This document shows, piece after piece, positions 18,354-26,732 of a DNA stretch of 64,000 nt. Under the pieces are notes generated by a model, which worked only from the letters and a program-made list of their open reading frames with translations, ran no database searches and was not told the DNA's origin. Location of the stretch: contig NZ_CP063164.1 in assembly GCF_014931715.1 (NCBI RefSeq), positions 682,001-746,000 on the forward strand, read 5' to 3'. The position numbers were made by a program, and so were the translations under genes. The first letter of the stretch is position 1. Every line of letters begins with the position of its first letter. This DNA comes from Sulfurovum indicum (GTDB taxonomy: Bacteria; Campylobacterota; Campylobacteria; Campylobacterales; Sulfurovaceae).

Positions 18354-19813
18354 TCTGGTCTGTATACCTTCAGGTTCTCTACACCCTCGGCATCTTTGAG
18401 ATACTGTGCATGCAGCTGGCTCATAACCCCTTTGTCACAGTAGAGCAGGTACTCTTTCTCTTTTGGCAGTTTTTTGAATTCGCTCTTTAGCCGGTAGAAG
18501 GGGATCTTGAGTGTTTCACACTCCGTCTCAATAGAGTTCTCTTCGGCACGGATATCGATGACAATATGTCTGTCCGGATCAAGTTCCTTAACGATCTCTA
18601 TGGGAGCATGCTCGGTAATATCTTCTACAATCTCATCGACATAAATGCTCTTTGATACTTCAACTGCCCGGTTCAGCACTTCATAGTCAAAGCGTTTGGC
18701 TTCTTTTTCCATTCTCCTGAATGAACCGTGTGTGATCGGATTTTTGGAGATCACACCGCAGTACTCGGGCATATTCTCGGCAAAACGGCGTGTTCCGATC
18801 TGTGTTGCAATACGAATGATCTCCGGCTTGTTCACAGTAGCCAGAGGGCGTAGTACCAGCTTATCGGTTGACTGGTCGATAAGGGCAAGGTTGCGCAGTG
18901 TCTGGCTGGATACCTGGGCAACGCTCTCACCGGTAACAAGCGCATCTATCTCCATCTCATCTGCGATCTTCTCTGCAGCCATCAGCATCAGGCGTTTGAG
19001 CGTCACACCCATGTAGCTCTCATGGGTGGAGCGGAAGATCTCAGCAACAACATCCTCAAAAGGTACCGAGACGAACTTGACACGGTGTGAAGCACCGAAT
19101 TTGTTCCATAGGTACCATGCTACCTGCTTAACCCCGATTTCATGAGCGATCCCGCCGAGATTGAAGAATATGAAGTGGGTTTTGATACCACGTTTCATCG
19201 TCAGGTAGCTGGCTACGGTCGAGTCAAACCCTCCCGACATAAGCGAAAGGATTGCACCCTGTGTTCCTATGGGAAAACCACTCAGCCCCTCATGTCTCTG
19301 GGTAATGATATTCAGCTGGTTGTTGATGAGTTCAATACGGACGGTCACTTCAGGATTATGAAGGTCTACCCCTTTGGCATCTGTATGTGCCAGCGTATAA
19401 CCACCGATGACACGTTCCATCTCCGAGGAGTTGAAAGGGTGGCTTCCGGTACGTTTGGCGCGTACGACAAACGTTTTGTCTGTGATCTCATCTGCAACAG
19501 TTTCGGCTACTTTTGCCTTGATCTCCTCAAGGGTCTCCATTTTGTCAAACTGTAACGCTTCAAGTACCTGTTCAATACCCGGTGTGTTCAATAGTACTTC
19601 TCTGACTTTATCAACAGTTTCAATGGGAGTGACCACTTCGATTTTGTCAGAGAACTTTTTGATCGCAAGTCTCTCATTCAGCGGTTTGAGCAGTGTCTGA
19701 AGGTTCTGGTAGAGCTGTGCTACCATCTGCTTTTTGGCTGAAGATCCTTTGACCATGATCTCAGGAAAGAGTTTTAGGATGAATTTTTGTGTTTTAACAG
19801 TTGTCTCTTGCAC
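18350..19813 (-). CDS. thiI: tRNA 4-thiouridine synthase ThiI with rhodanese domain
   Basis: Transfers sulfur to U8 of tRNAs and, in many bacteria, to the ThiS carrier for thiamine synthesis. The 487-aa protein has a THUMP domain (about residues 60-165), the PP-loop ATP-pyrophosphatase with SGGFDST, the YCGVISK motif, and a C-terminal rhodanese domain with the active Cys in LLYCDKG. The start is GTG 19813. It lies 32 bp after the MOSC gene and may share a transcript with the nitrate reductase genes. Confidence 0.93.
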   Translation of the reverse strand: MQETTVKTQKFILKLFPEIMVKGSSAKKQMVAQLYQNLQTLLKPLNERLAIKKFSDKIEVVTPIETVDKVREVLLNTPGIEQVLEALQFDKMETLEEIKAKVAETVADEITDKTFVVRAKRTGSHPFNSSEMERVIGGYTLAHTDAKGVDLHNPEVTVRIELINNQLNIITQRHEGLSGFPIGTQGAILSLMSGGFDSTVASYLTMKRGIKTHFIFFNLGGIAHEIGVKQVAWYLWNKFGASHRVKFVSVPFEDVVAEIFRSTHESYMGVTLKRLMLMAAEKIADEMEIDALVTGESVAQVSSQTLRNLALIDQSTDKLVLRPLATVNKPEIIRIATQIGTRRFAENMPEYCGVISKNPITHGSFRRMEKEAKRFDYEVLNRAVEVSKSIYVDEIVEDITEHAPIEIVKELDPDRHIVIDIRAEENSIETECETLKIPFYRLKSEFKKLPKEKEYLLYCDKGVMSQLHAQYLKDAEGVENLKVYRPD

Positions 19814-19845
19814 GTTTGGAAGCCTTCAGGTTTAAATGAGTGCAA

Positions 19846-20307
19846 TTATAGCACAACAAGATTATCTCCCACCGTGAGTCTGCCGGACCTTATGATTGTT
19901 GCCCTGTATCCGCCGATATATTTGAGCCCATCCATCATATCTTGGCCCAAAAGTCTTGAGAGATAACGGCATGGCGGGCAGGTACGCACGATCCTGAAGG
20001 TAGCACTGCCGATGTTGAACTCCCGTTCTTTCACCGCTTCATAATCAAAATTGCCAATGACAAGATTACGCCGTAGATCCAAAAAATCAAGCTTTGCATC
20101 TACGCGTTCATTGCATTGGCTCAGTGAGTCGTAGGGGAGTATAGAGACCTCCCGCACACTCTGGGAGAGTTGTGGCTTGTTGAATGTCCCCCTGCCGTAA
20201 AAGTAGCGGTCCCCCTCAAGTCCTCTGCCTGCAACTGCCTGAACACTCTTAACATAGTGCAGGGGTTTCCGGGCTTCCTTCCCGATAATGATAGCATGAA
20301 GGTACAT
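19846..20307 (-). CDS. MOSC domain protein
   Basis: A small (153 aa) single-domain MOSC protein, with GRGLEGDRYFYGRGTF near the N-terminus and the Cys-containing RTCPPCRYLSRLLG. MOSC domains handle sulfur or molybdenum cofactor. The start codon shares a base with the stop of the nitrate reductase gene (TAATG), so the two are translationally coupled. A role in maturation or protection of the molybdenum cofactor of that enzyme is a reasonable inference. Confidence 0.88.
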   Translation of the reverse strand: MYLHAIIIGKEARKPLHYVKSVQAVAGRGLEGDRYFYGRGTFNKPQLSQSVREVSILPYDSLSQCNERVDAKLDFLDLRRNLVIGNFDYEAVKEREFNIGSATFRIVRTCPPCRYLSRLLGQDMMDGLKYIGGYRATIIRSGRLTVGDNLVVL

Positions 20308-22625
20308 TATTGTTCAGAAGCTGCTTTTACTTTGTTCTCTTCAGGTATCTCTTCTTGATAGACTTTGACTCCTTCAAGATAGCCGGATATCTCCATCTCC
20401 TCATAGACGATACCTTCGGGTACTGCTTCCGAGTGAAGCTGCACGGCACACTGTTTATAGTTCGGCTCGAAGGACTTCGGGTCAAACTCCGGAATGGTAA
20501 TATTGTTAATAAGCTGCTCATTGAAGTGGAACGGTACAAAGATATTGCCCTCCCTGACAGTTGCACTTACCTTGACAATAACATTCTCTACACGTCCTCG
20601 GTTACCTGAAAGGGCGATGCGGTCGCCGCTTTTGACCTTCAGCCTGGCAGCATCTTTTGGATTCAGGTCGACCCAGGCTTCAGGAGCCAGGTTATCCAGG
20701 ATACCGATAGTACCGGTTTTGGTACGGGTATGGAACTGCTCAACGGTTCTTCCTGTATTGAGGATCAGAGGAAGCTCTCTACAGCTCATTTCACTCAGAG
20801 GTACCCACTCTACAGGCAGCAGCTGTGCTTTACCGTCAGGTGTGGGACATGGCATATCTTCACCGTAGAGACGTTTGGTACCTTTAGGCGCTTTTTCATT
20901 ACACGGCCACTGGATACCTCCAAGTTCTTCCATGAGTTCATAGCTCATACCGCTGTAGTCACAAAGCCTTCCTTTACTGACACGTTGGATCTCTTCAAAA
21001 GCGTCACGCGGTGTGTGCAGCTCTTTAAAGAGCAGGTCATGTTTTCCTTCAAAATAGGTAGAGAACTCTTTGACGATGTAGAAGTCCGCTTTGCTCTCTC
21101 CCAGCGGTTCGATTGCTTTTTTGGCATAGTTGCAGCGTCTCTCAGAGTTGGTATAACACCCCTCTTTTTCACTCCATGTCGCTGCGGCAAAGACCACATC
21201 GGCAATTTGTGCCGTATCGGACATGAAGGCATCCTGAACGACCAGCAGATCAAGCTTTTTAAGTGCTTCACGCAATCCGTTCTGATCCGGATAGCTTACC
21301 AGCGGGTTGGTTGCAACGACCCAAAGAGCTTTGATCTCCCCGCGGTTGATCGCATCGATGATCTGCGGATAGGCGTAGCCGCGTTTGGTCGGGATGAGCT
21401 CTTCGGGTACACCGATGATGTTCGCGAACTCTCTGCGGTCACTCTCTGAGGCATAATTACGGTAGCCAGGGATCGATGAGGTAAAGCCAAACTCTCTTGT
21501 ACCCATTGCATTACACTGTCCGGTGATCGACATCGGTGCGGCACCTTCCCTGCCGAGGTTGCCGGTAATGAGTGCGAGGTTGCAGATAGCTGAGACGGTA
21601 TCGGTACCGATGGAGCTCTGGTTGACTCCCATCGTCCATGCACTCATGGCTGCATCGGCATTGGCATAGATACGTGCAAGGTTGTAGAGCTCCTTGACAT
21701 CGATCCCTGTAATATTGGCGACCTCCTGGGGAGGATAGTTCGCCATGATATGTTTTCTAAACGCTTTGTAGCCGTTGGTACGTTCCCTGATGAACTTCTC
21801 ATCCTCCCACCCCTGTTCCATGATGATATAGCACAGCCCGTTGATAAGGGCCAGGTCCGAACGCGGCTTGAGCGGTACGAAGATATCTGCCATCTGGGAG
21901 GTTTTGGACTTTCGGGGGTCAATGACGATAATGGTCGGTTTTCTGCCCCGTGTTTTTTTGTTTTTTGCAATATGAAGCTTGAGGATAGGGTGGTTGTCTG
22001 CAATGTTGGCACCGATGAGCATAATGACATCGGCTTTTTCAAAGTCCTCATAGCAGCCGACCGGTCCGTCACTTCCGAAGCTCTGCTTGTACCCCATGAC
22101 GGCACTGGCCATACAGAGTGTGGTATTGCCGTCATAATTGTTGGTCCCGAGTCCAAGCTGTACGAATTTCCCCAATGCATAGAACTCCTCTGTCAGCAGC
22201 TGTCCGGTAGAGACTACGGCAACAGCACCTTTGCCATGCTGTTCCTGGATACGCTTGAATGTGTTGCTTGTATGGGTAAAGACCTCATTCCATGATGCAG
22301 GCTGCAGCTCTCCATCCCTGCGAAGCAGTGGCGTTGCCACACGGTTGTCCGCACGTACCATCTGGTGTTCGCTCAGTCCTTTGGGGCAGAGTGTACCCAT
22401 ATTGACCGGGTGAAGCGGATCCCCTTTGGAGTAGACCGCTTCACCGTTTTTGACACCGATGTACATACCGCATCCCACACCACAGTAGCCGCAGGTGGAG
22501 CGTACCCATTTGTCCGGAGCTTTGGCTTTGGCGACCTTGCCGAAGATGGGGTCGTCTACGAGGGCGTATTTCTCCTCTTTGATGTCTAGGCCTAAAAAGT
22601 TTTTTGCTTTGTCTATTAAACTCAT
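20307..22625 (-). CDS. nasC: Assimilatory nitrate reductase, molybdopterin subunit
   Basis: The catalytic subunit that reduces nitrate to nitrite for assimilation (772 aa, cytoplasmic). The N-terminal [4Fe-4S] ligands are C45, C48, C52 and C80 (STCGYCGVGC...TLCPKG), followed by the molybdopterin-guanine-dinucleotide domains of the NasC/NarB/FdhF class (TLCMASAVMGYKQSFGSDGP, NTGRTVEQFHTRT). No Tat signal is present. It lacks the C-terminal [2Fe-2S] part of some NasC enzymes. The gene lies between its likely electron donor (22719-24326) and a MOSC gene. Confidence 0.9.
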   Translation of the reverse strand: MSLIDKAKNFLGLDIKEEKYALVDDPIFGKVAKAKAPDKWVRSTCGYCGVGCGMYIGVKNGEAVYSKGDPLHPVNMGTLCPKGLSEHQMVRADNRVATPLLRRDGELQPASWNEVFTHTSNTFKRIQEQHGKGAVAVVSTGQLLTEEFYALGKFVQLGLGTNNYDGNTTLCMASAVMGYKQSFGSDGPVGCYEDFEKADVIMLIGANIADNHPILKLHIAKNKKTRGRKPTIIVIDPRKSKTSQMADIFVPLKPRSDLALINGLCYIIMEQGWEDEKFIRERTNGYKAFRKHIMANYPPQEVANITGIDVKELYNLARIYANADAAMSAWTMGVNQSSIGTDTVSAICNLALITGNLGREGAAPMSITGQCNAMGTREFGFTSSIPGYRNYASESDRREFANIIGVPEELIPTKRGYAYPQIIDAINRGEIKALWVVATNPLVSYPDQNGLREALKKLDLLVVQDAFMSDTAQIADVVFAAATWSEKEGCYTNSERRCNYAKKAIEPLGESKADFYIVKEFSTYFEGKHDLLFKELHTPRDAFEEIQRVSKGRLCDYSGMSYELMEELGGIQWPCNEKAPKGTKRLYGEDMPCPTPDGKAQLLPVEWVPLSEMSCRELPLILNTGRTVEQFHTRTKTGTIGILDNLAPEAWVDLNPKDAARLKVKSGDRIALSGNRGRVENVIVKVSATVREGNIFVPFHFNEQLINNITIPEFDPKSFEPNYKQCAVQLHSEAVPEGIVYEEMEISGYLEGVKVYQEEIPEENKVKAASEQ

Positions 22626-22645
22626 TTGTTTTCCTTGGTATTGAG

Positions 22646-22671
22646 GGCAGCCACAAGGGTTGCCCCTGCAT
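22646..22671. repeat. REP-like hairpin between nitrate reductase genes
   Basis: GGGCAGCC and GGGTTGCCC pair across an ACAA loop. The word CACAAGGG-NN-GCCCCTGCA also appears in the repeats at 46968-47073, so this is probably a dispersed REP-type sequence. It sits in the 93-bp gap between the FeS/anchor gene and nasC. Confidence 0.5.
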
Positions 22672-22718
22672 TAAAGTTTATATGTTGCTTAACCTTGCGG
22701 GTACCCAATATCTGTGCA

Positions 22719-24326
22719 TCAATGTCTCTGATTTCCTGCAAAGAAATTCCCAGCCAATCCAAGCGGTACCACTGTCCTGTAGAAGAGGTACCGTCCTGCA
22801 AGTTCACTGGTGAATGCGCCTATGGCTGCGATGATCAGTGTTGCTACTGCCGGTCCGGTCATTCCGCTGGCCGTAAAGAGGATGGCAAACAGAGGCATGG
22901 CCAGTGCGAACAGGGCCAACGAGTAAACCCGGTACTTCTTTACTTTACCGAAATGTTCCTGAAGCAGGATTCGGCTTCGGTTGTACTGGTAGTAGAGCGG
23001 ATCTTCTTTATCCAGATGTCTGTAGAACATTACCTCTTCAAGGATGACCAGTGCCTGCCCCATACCTGCAAGCAGTGTAATGGCAAGCAGTACCATGGCA
23101 CCCTGGGAACCGTTGCTGAGAAGCAGCACCGAAGCGATGAGCAAAAAGCCGACATAGCCGGAACCGAAGAAACGCTTGGTAGTGCTTTTACGGTTCCAGC
23201 TTGGACGCGCTTTGATACGGTAGATCATCGACTGGGCATAGATGCCGTAGATACCCACAGCAAGTGTGAGTGCCTCAAGCAGCAGCAGTCCGAAGCCTTC
23301 TGCATCGAGAAAGTAGAAGAGGGCTACCAGTGTTGCCAGGCCGGTGAAGGCTCCCAGTGCGATCGCTTCACGGCTGAGCCATGAGGTTCTCCAGTTCTTC
23401 ATAGCCATGATCGCCATACCGGGTCGTCCAAGATGCAGTGCAGAAAGAGGCAGTCCTATCATTGAGGGTATGACTGCCAGGAGAGCCATTGCTGTATTCG
23501 GCTTGGGAAGGTTGAACCCGAAAGTATAGAGCAGTTGTCCGAAAAAGAGTGCAAGGAACGCTCCCAGAGAGACTTGTGTCAATACGGTCATAAATACCAG
23601 CGGCAACTCCGCATGTGCCGGTTTGAGCAGATGCTCATCAGCCGGACGTATCTCTGCTCCCTTGGGGATATCCGGCAGTGTATAGCGAGTGGTAGGTTTG
23701 GTTATCTCAATATCAGGTAGATGGGGAGCAACGCCCTCTTTTGCCATATCTTCGGCAAGCCACTTCTCAACATTGACAGCCTCTATCTCGATGGCACCGC
23801 CCGGACATGCCTGAACACAGGCAGGAGTCTGTCCTGCTTCAAGCTTGTCCACACACATATGACATTTGGTAACGATACCTCTGTCGGGATTGAATACCGG
23901 TACTTCATAGGGGCAGTTCCAGGTACAGTACTGACATCCGATACAGCTCGGATCGTCATGCCATACGATCCCGTTATCCAGTTTGATGTAACTTTCTGTA
24001 GGACAGCCGCGCAGACATTCGGGGTCGATACAGTGGTTGCAGCTCATAGAGTTGAAGAGCTGGAGAGTATCGGGGAAGGTTCCCGTCTCCATTTCACCCA
24101 CACGCCGCCACTTGATATCTGCATCATTTCCGTTCTGTTCGTTACAGGCCACTTCACAGCAGTGACATCCTACACAGGCGGTAGCATCGAAGTGGAAGCG
24201 GTACTGCTCTCCGGGCTTGAGTTCGGGGATGTCGATGGTGTAGTTGCCGCACTGCATGCCGGTTTCGTTCTTGTGGTTGATGAAGCTCTCTAATGGTGTG
24301 TGTTTGCTTAATGGTTCAACAGCCAT
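22719..24326 (-). CDS. Fused DmsB-like FeS / DmsC-like membrane anchor protein
   Basis: A 535-aa fusion. Residues 1-180 form a four-cluster ferredoxin subunit of the DmsB/NrfC type: sixteen Cys in four groups (51/54/57/61, 96/99/104/108, 128/131/134/138, 155/158/170/174). From about residue 235 it becomes a DmsC-like anchor with about eight membrane segments. Next to a cytoplasmic nitrate reductase this suggests electrons pass from membrane quinol through the FeS part to NasC, in place of the usual ferredoxin or NADH route. A -10-like TATAAT lies at 24361-24356 (minus). Confidence 0.85.
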   Translation of the reverse strand: MAVEPLSKHTPLESFINHKNETGMQCGNYTIDIPELKPGEQYRFHFDATACVGCHCCEVACNEQNGNDADIKWRRVGEMETGTFPDTLQLFNSMSCNHCIDPECLRGCPTESYIKLDNGIVWHDDPSCIGCQYCTWNCPYEVPVFNPDRGIVTKCHMCVDKLEAGQTPACVQACPGGAIEIEAVNVEKWLAEDMAKEGVAPHLPDIEITKPTTRYTLPDIPKGAEIRPADEHLLKPAHAELPLVFMTVLTQVSLGAFLALFFGQLLYTFGFNLPKPNTAMALLAVIPSMIGLPLSALHLGRPGMAIMAMKNWRTSWLSREAIALGAFTGLATLVALFYFLDAEGFGLLLLEALTLAVGIYGIYAQSMIYRIKARPSWNRKSTTKRFFGSGYVGFLLIASVLLLSNGSQGAMVLLAITLLAGMGQALVILEEVMFYRHLDKEDPLYYQYNRSRILLQEHFGKVKKYRVYSLALFALAMPLFAILFTASGMTGPAVATLIIAAIGAFTSELAGRYLFYRTVVPLGLAGNFFAGNQRH

Positions 24327-24433
24327 TTGGTTTGTTTCCTTTCTTCATATCTCTCATTATAGTCTTGCAATATAAACTTTTTTTGAAGGTTGGTGGTTTC
24401 TTCCTGCTTTTTTAGAAAAAGTAGGCAAAAATC

Positions 24434-24525
24434 GTTACTTTTGCAATCGTGCGGGCGGTTATTCCGGCACCTTGCTTTGCAAATGCGGGTGTCTGCACAA
24501 CCTGCACGAAAAGTGCAAAAGTAAC
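24434..24525. repeat. 92-bp imperfect hairpin upstream of the FeS/anchor gene
   Basis: GTTACTTTTGCA at the left end and TGCAAAAGTAAC at the right end are perfect 12-bp inverted repeats, and the match continues inward (TCGTGC with GCACGA). The segment lies in the 252-bp gap between nirA and the FeS/anchor gene. It could be an attenuator-like leader or a small MITE; no second copy is seen in the window. Confidence 0.5.
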
Positions 24526-24540
24526 ACAAAAACATTATGA

Positions 24541-24600
24541 ACGCTCAGCGCTGAACGCTGAACGCTTCAAAGAGGTGTTCACACCTCTTTGAGTGCCACC
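24541..24600. repeat. GAACGCT word array and hairpin at the nirA 3' end
   Basis: GAACGCT-type heptamers (24541-24567) are followed by a palindrome, CAAAGAGGTG with CACCTCTTTG (24569-24592), that encloses the nirA stop codon. The palindrome may shape the 3' end of the nirA mRNA. The heptamer is the same word seen in the arrays at 55745 and 57070. Confidence 0.55.
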
Positions 24601-26498
24601 AGCAGTTCGGAGAATACCTGTGCACGTTCACTCTTGTTCTCGTGGGTCATATTGTAGATCACTTCCGAGAGTTTTGGCGGTACATCAGGGTTGAGTCTGC
24701 TTACTTCATCACGCTTGATCTTTCTTGGACGTGCCAGTGTAGGCGCCAGTCCGTTTACTGCCTCAAAACGTTTCTCACCTGTCAGAAGTTTGAAGAGTTT
24801 CAATCCGAAAGTAAAGAGCTCATACTCCTCCCTTCTTCCGCTTGCAGGCTCTTTGTCAAGTTCGAACATGACATCCAGTCCCAGCCTGTCACGCATAATA
24901 TAGTTGATCTTGGTAAAGAACGAGATAGCCTGATAACTGTAGTTTTTGTTGAAAAAACGTGTCTCGAACGCTTCGAAAGTCTCACCGCGCATTTTATGGT
25001 CGGCATAGGTTTTGAGCAGATACTTTACATGGTATTTCGCCTCTTCTATGGGAAGTGCTTTGTGTAAAATGTGTGCCTCTTTGGCCCCACGGGTGATCTT
25101 TCCTCCCAGGAAGAGGTGTACACCGTCCACTCTGTTGCCTTCTGCATCCTTGGCCTTGCATCCTTCAAACCCGATATCGGCAATGCCGTGTACCCCGCAT
25201 CCTTTGGGACAGGCTGACCAGTTCATACGTACCTGTGCACCGTCAATGGGTACTTCGCTGTTGAGAAAGTGTGCCATTTCGATCGCATCGGGTTTGTTGG
25301 GAATGACGCCGTAACTACAGGTCTGCGTCCCGGCACAGGCGATCATATCCTGAAAATAGAGGTTGTTGTATACGGCATATTTCCCGATCAGTTCGCTTTT
25401 TTCAAAAGCATCAAGGTTCTCTGTTCCGATATTGATAATATAGAGGTTCTGATCGTAAGTCAGGCGGATGTCGCCGCTGCCGTATCTCTTTGCCGTTTCT
25501 GCAGCTGCGATCATATCGGTACCGCTGAATATCCCTGAAGGTACTATGATTTTGTAGGCATAGGCACCGTTCTTAAGCAGCACCTTGTTGGCGCCAAGGG
25601 CGATGTTCTGCGACTGCACCAGGGTTCTGCCGCCCTGGGAGAACTCCATTCCCGCTTCCTTTTTGACCGCTTCAACGAACGCAGGAATACCTACATCCTG
25701 AAGCAGGAAGTGGAGGCGGTTCTTGTTGCGGTTGTCACGGTAGCCATACTTTTTAAAGACGCTAAGCAGTGCAGTAAAAAAGGCAGGTACCTCTTCGGGC
25801 ATTACGAAAAGATCGGCATCTTTGGCCTGTATGCCGACACGGGCACCCAGGTAGACATTGAATCCAAAGTTCCCCTCACTGTTCGCCAGCACGAAGTTGC
25901 AGTCGTGTCCGAAGATGTTACAGGAGTTGCTCATACTTCCGAGAATACCGGTATTGAATTTACGCGGCAGTACGGAGATCCACTCCGGGTTTTCACCGAT
26001 GATCTCCTGCAGCTGTTTCAGAATAGGCATCGATTCGATAATATTGTCATAGGCGATCCCGTCAAGCGGGTCAGTGACGATATTGCGGGGGTTGTCTACT
26101 CCTGTCTGGAAAGTGGAGATCCCTACCTCTTTGAGCGCTCTGAGAACTTTGGCAATATCTTCGATCCTAAGATAACGCAGTTCGACCTGCATACGTGTTG
26201 TAATATCGATATAATCGTTCCCGAACTCTTTTGCTACTTCCCCGATACGTACAGCCTGCTCGAAGCTGAGCTGCCCTCCGGGAATACGTACACGCAGCAT
26301 AAAGTCTTCACCTTTGTCAAAAAGACCGAAACACTTTAAAAAATAGGAAGAGTCCTCTTTGCTCAGCTCTGCATACCCTGCCTGTGCGATCTCATCGAGT
26401 CTTTCATAGACCTCCATGGGATCTTTGAGGGCTTTTATGGTTTCAACCTTATTGATCTTTTTGCTTCTGGCTTCATACGCCTTTGCTAATGCTTCCAT
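24579..26498 (-). CDS. nirA: Ferredoxin-type nitrite reductase (nitrite/sulfite reductase family)
   Basis: Reduces nitrite to ammonium with six electrons, using siroheme and a [4Fe-4S] cluster. The cluster and siroheme ligands are visible as CAGTQTC (C-x5-C) and CPKGC (C-x3-C). I use ATG 26498 (MEALAKAYEARS), not the in-frame ATG 26525, because the predicted transcription start falls at about 26525; AGGAG lies 13 bp before 26498. Nitrite rather than sulfite as substrate is inferred from the nitrate genes around it. A perfect operator lies at 26570-26586. Confidence 0.87.
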   Translation of the reverse strand: MEALAKAYEARSKKINKVETIKALKDPMEVYERLDEIAQAGYAELSKEDSSYFLKCFGLFDKGEDFMLRVRIPGGQLSFEQAVRIGEVAKEFGNDYIDITTRMQVELRYLRIEDIAKVLRALKEVGISTFQTGVDNPRNIVTDPLDGIAYDNIIESMPILKQLQEIIGENPEWISVLPRKFNTGILGSMSNSCNIFGHDCNFVLANSEGNFGFNVYLGARVGIQAKDADLFVMPEEVPAFFTALLSVFKKYGYRDNRNKNRLHFLLQDVGIPAFVEAVKKEAGMEFSQGGRTLVQSQNIALGANKVLLKNGAYAYKIIVPSGIFSGTDMIAAAETAKRYGSGDIRLTYDQNLYIINIGTENLDAFEKSELIGKYAVYNNLYFQDMIACAGTQTCSYGVIPNKPDAIEMAHFLNSEVPIDGAQVRMNWSACPKGCGVHGIADIGFEGCKAKDAEGNRVDGVHLFLGGKITRGAKEAHILHKALPIEEAKYHVKYLLKTYADHKMRGETFEAFETRFFNKNYSYQAISFFTKINYIMRDRLGLDVMFELDKEPASGRREEYELFTFGLKLFKLLTGEKRFEAVNGLAPTLARPRKIKRDEVSRLNPDVPPKLSEVIYNMTHENKSERAQVFSELLVALKEV

Positions 26499-26531
26499 TG
26501 TATTTACTCTGCTCCTGTGATTCATTGTTTT

Positions 26532-26537
26532 ATTATA
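26532..26537 (-). promoter_or_regulatory. -10 box of the nirA promoter
   Basis: TATAAT on the minus strand, with no convincing -35 box at the normal distance. The operator centre at 26578 is 41 bp upstream of the first base of this box, the same spacing as at the nitrate transporter gene. Confidence 0.6.
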
Positions 26538-26569
26538 TCAAAAGTGTAAAAAGATAGAGTCACAGTATG

Positions 26570-26586
26570 TGATTAAAAAATAATCA
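26570..26586 (-). promoter_or_regulatory. 17-bp Fis-like operator upstream of nirA
   Basis: TGATTAAAAAATAATCA (plus-strand reading), identical to the site in the regulator's leader. It is centred at about -53 from the predicted nirA transcription start, a position suited to an activator that contacts polymerase from just upstream of -35. Confidence 0.72.
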
Positions 26587-26647
26587 ATTGAATATGCCGT
26601 TTATACATATAGTATCGCTAGTACTCCTTTTAAAGCACTATACCTAT

Positions 26648-26664
26648 TGATTAAAAATTAATCA
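26648..26664 (+). promoter_or_regulatory. 17-bp Fis-like operator upstream of the nitrate transporter
   Basis: TGATTAAAAATTAATCA, the same sequence as the amtB copy 2 site. Its centre (26656) is 41 bp before the TATAAT at 26697-26702. It shares the divergent nirA/transporter gap with the nirA site, each operator facing its own gene. Confidence 0.72.
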
Positions 26665-26696
26665 CTGTTCTGATAATCATAGAGATAACTTTCCTG

Positions 26697-26702
26697 TATA
26701 AT
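26697..26702 (+). promoter_or_regulatory. -10 box of the nitrate transporter promoter
   Basis: A perfect TATAAT preceded directly by TG. No -35 consensus stands 17 bp upstream (the sequence there is near TGATAA), so activation from the operator at 26648-26664 seems needed. Confidence 0.62.
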
Positions 26703-26732
26703 TCTTTTATCATTTATTTTAAAGGAGAAAAG

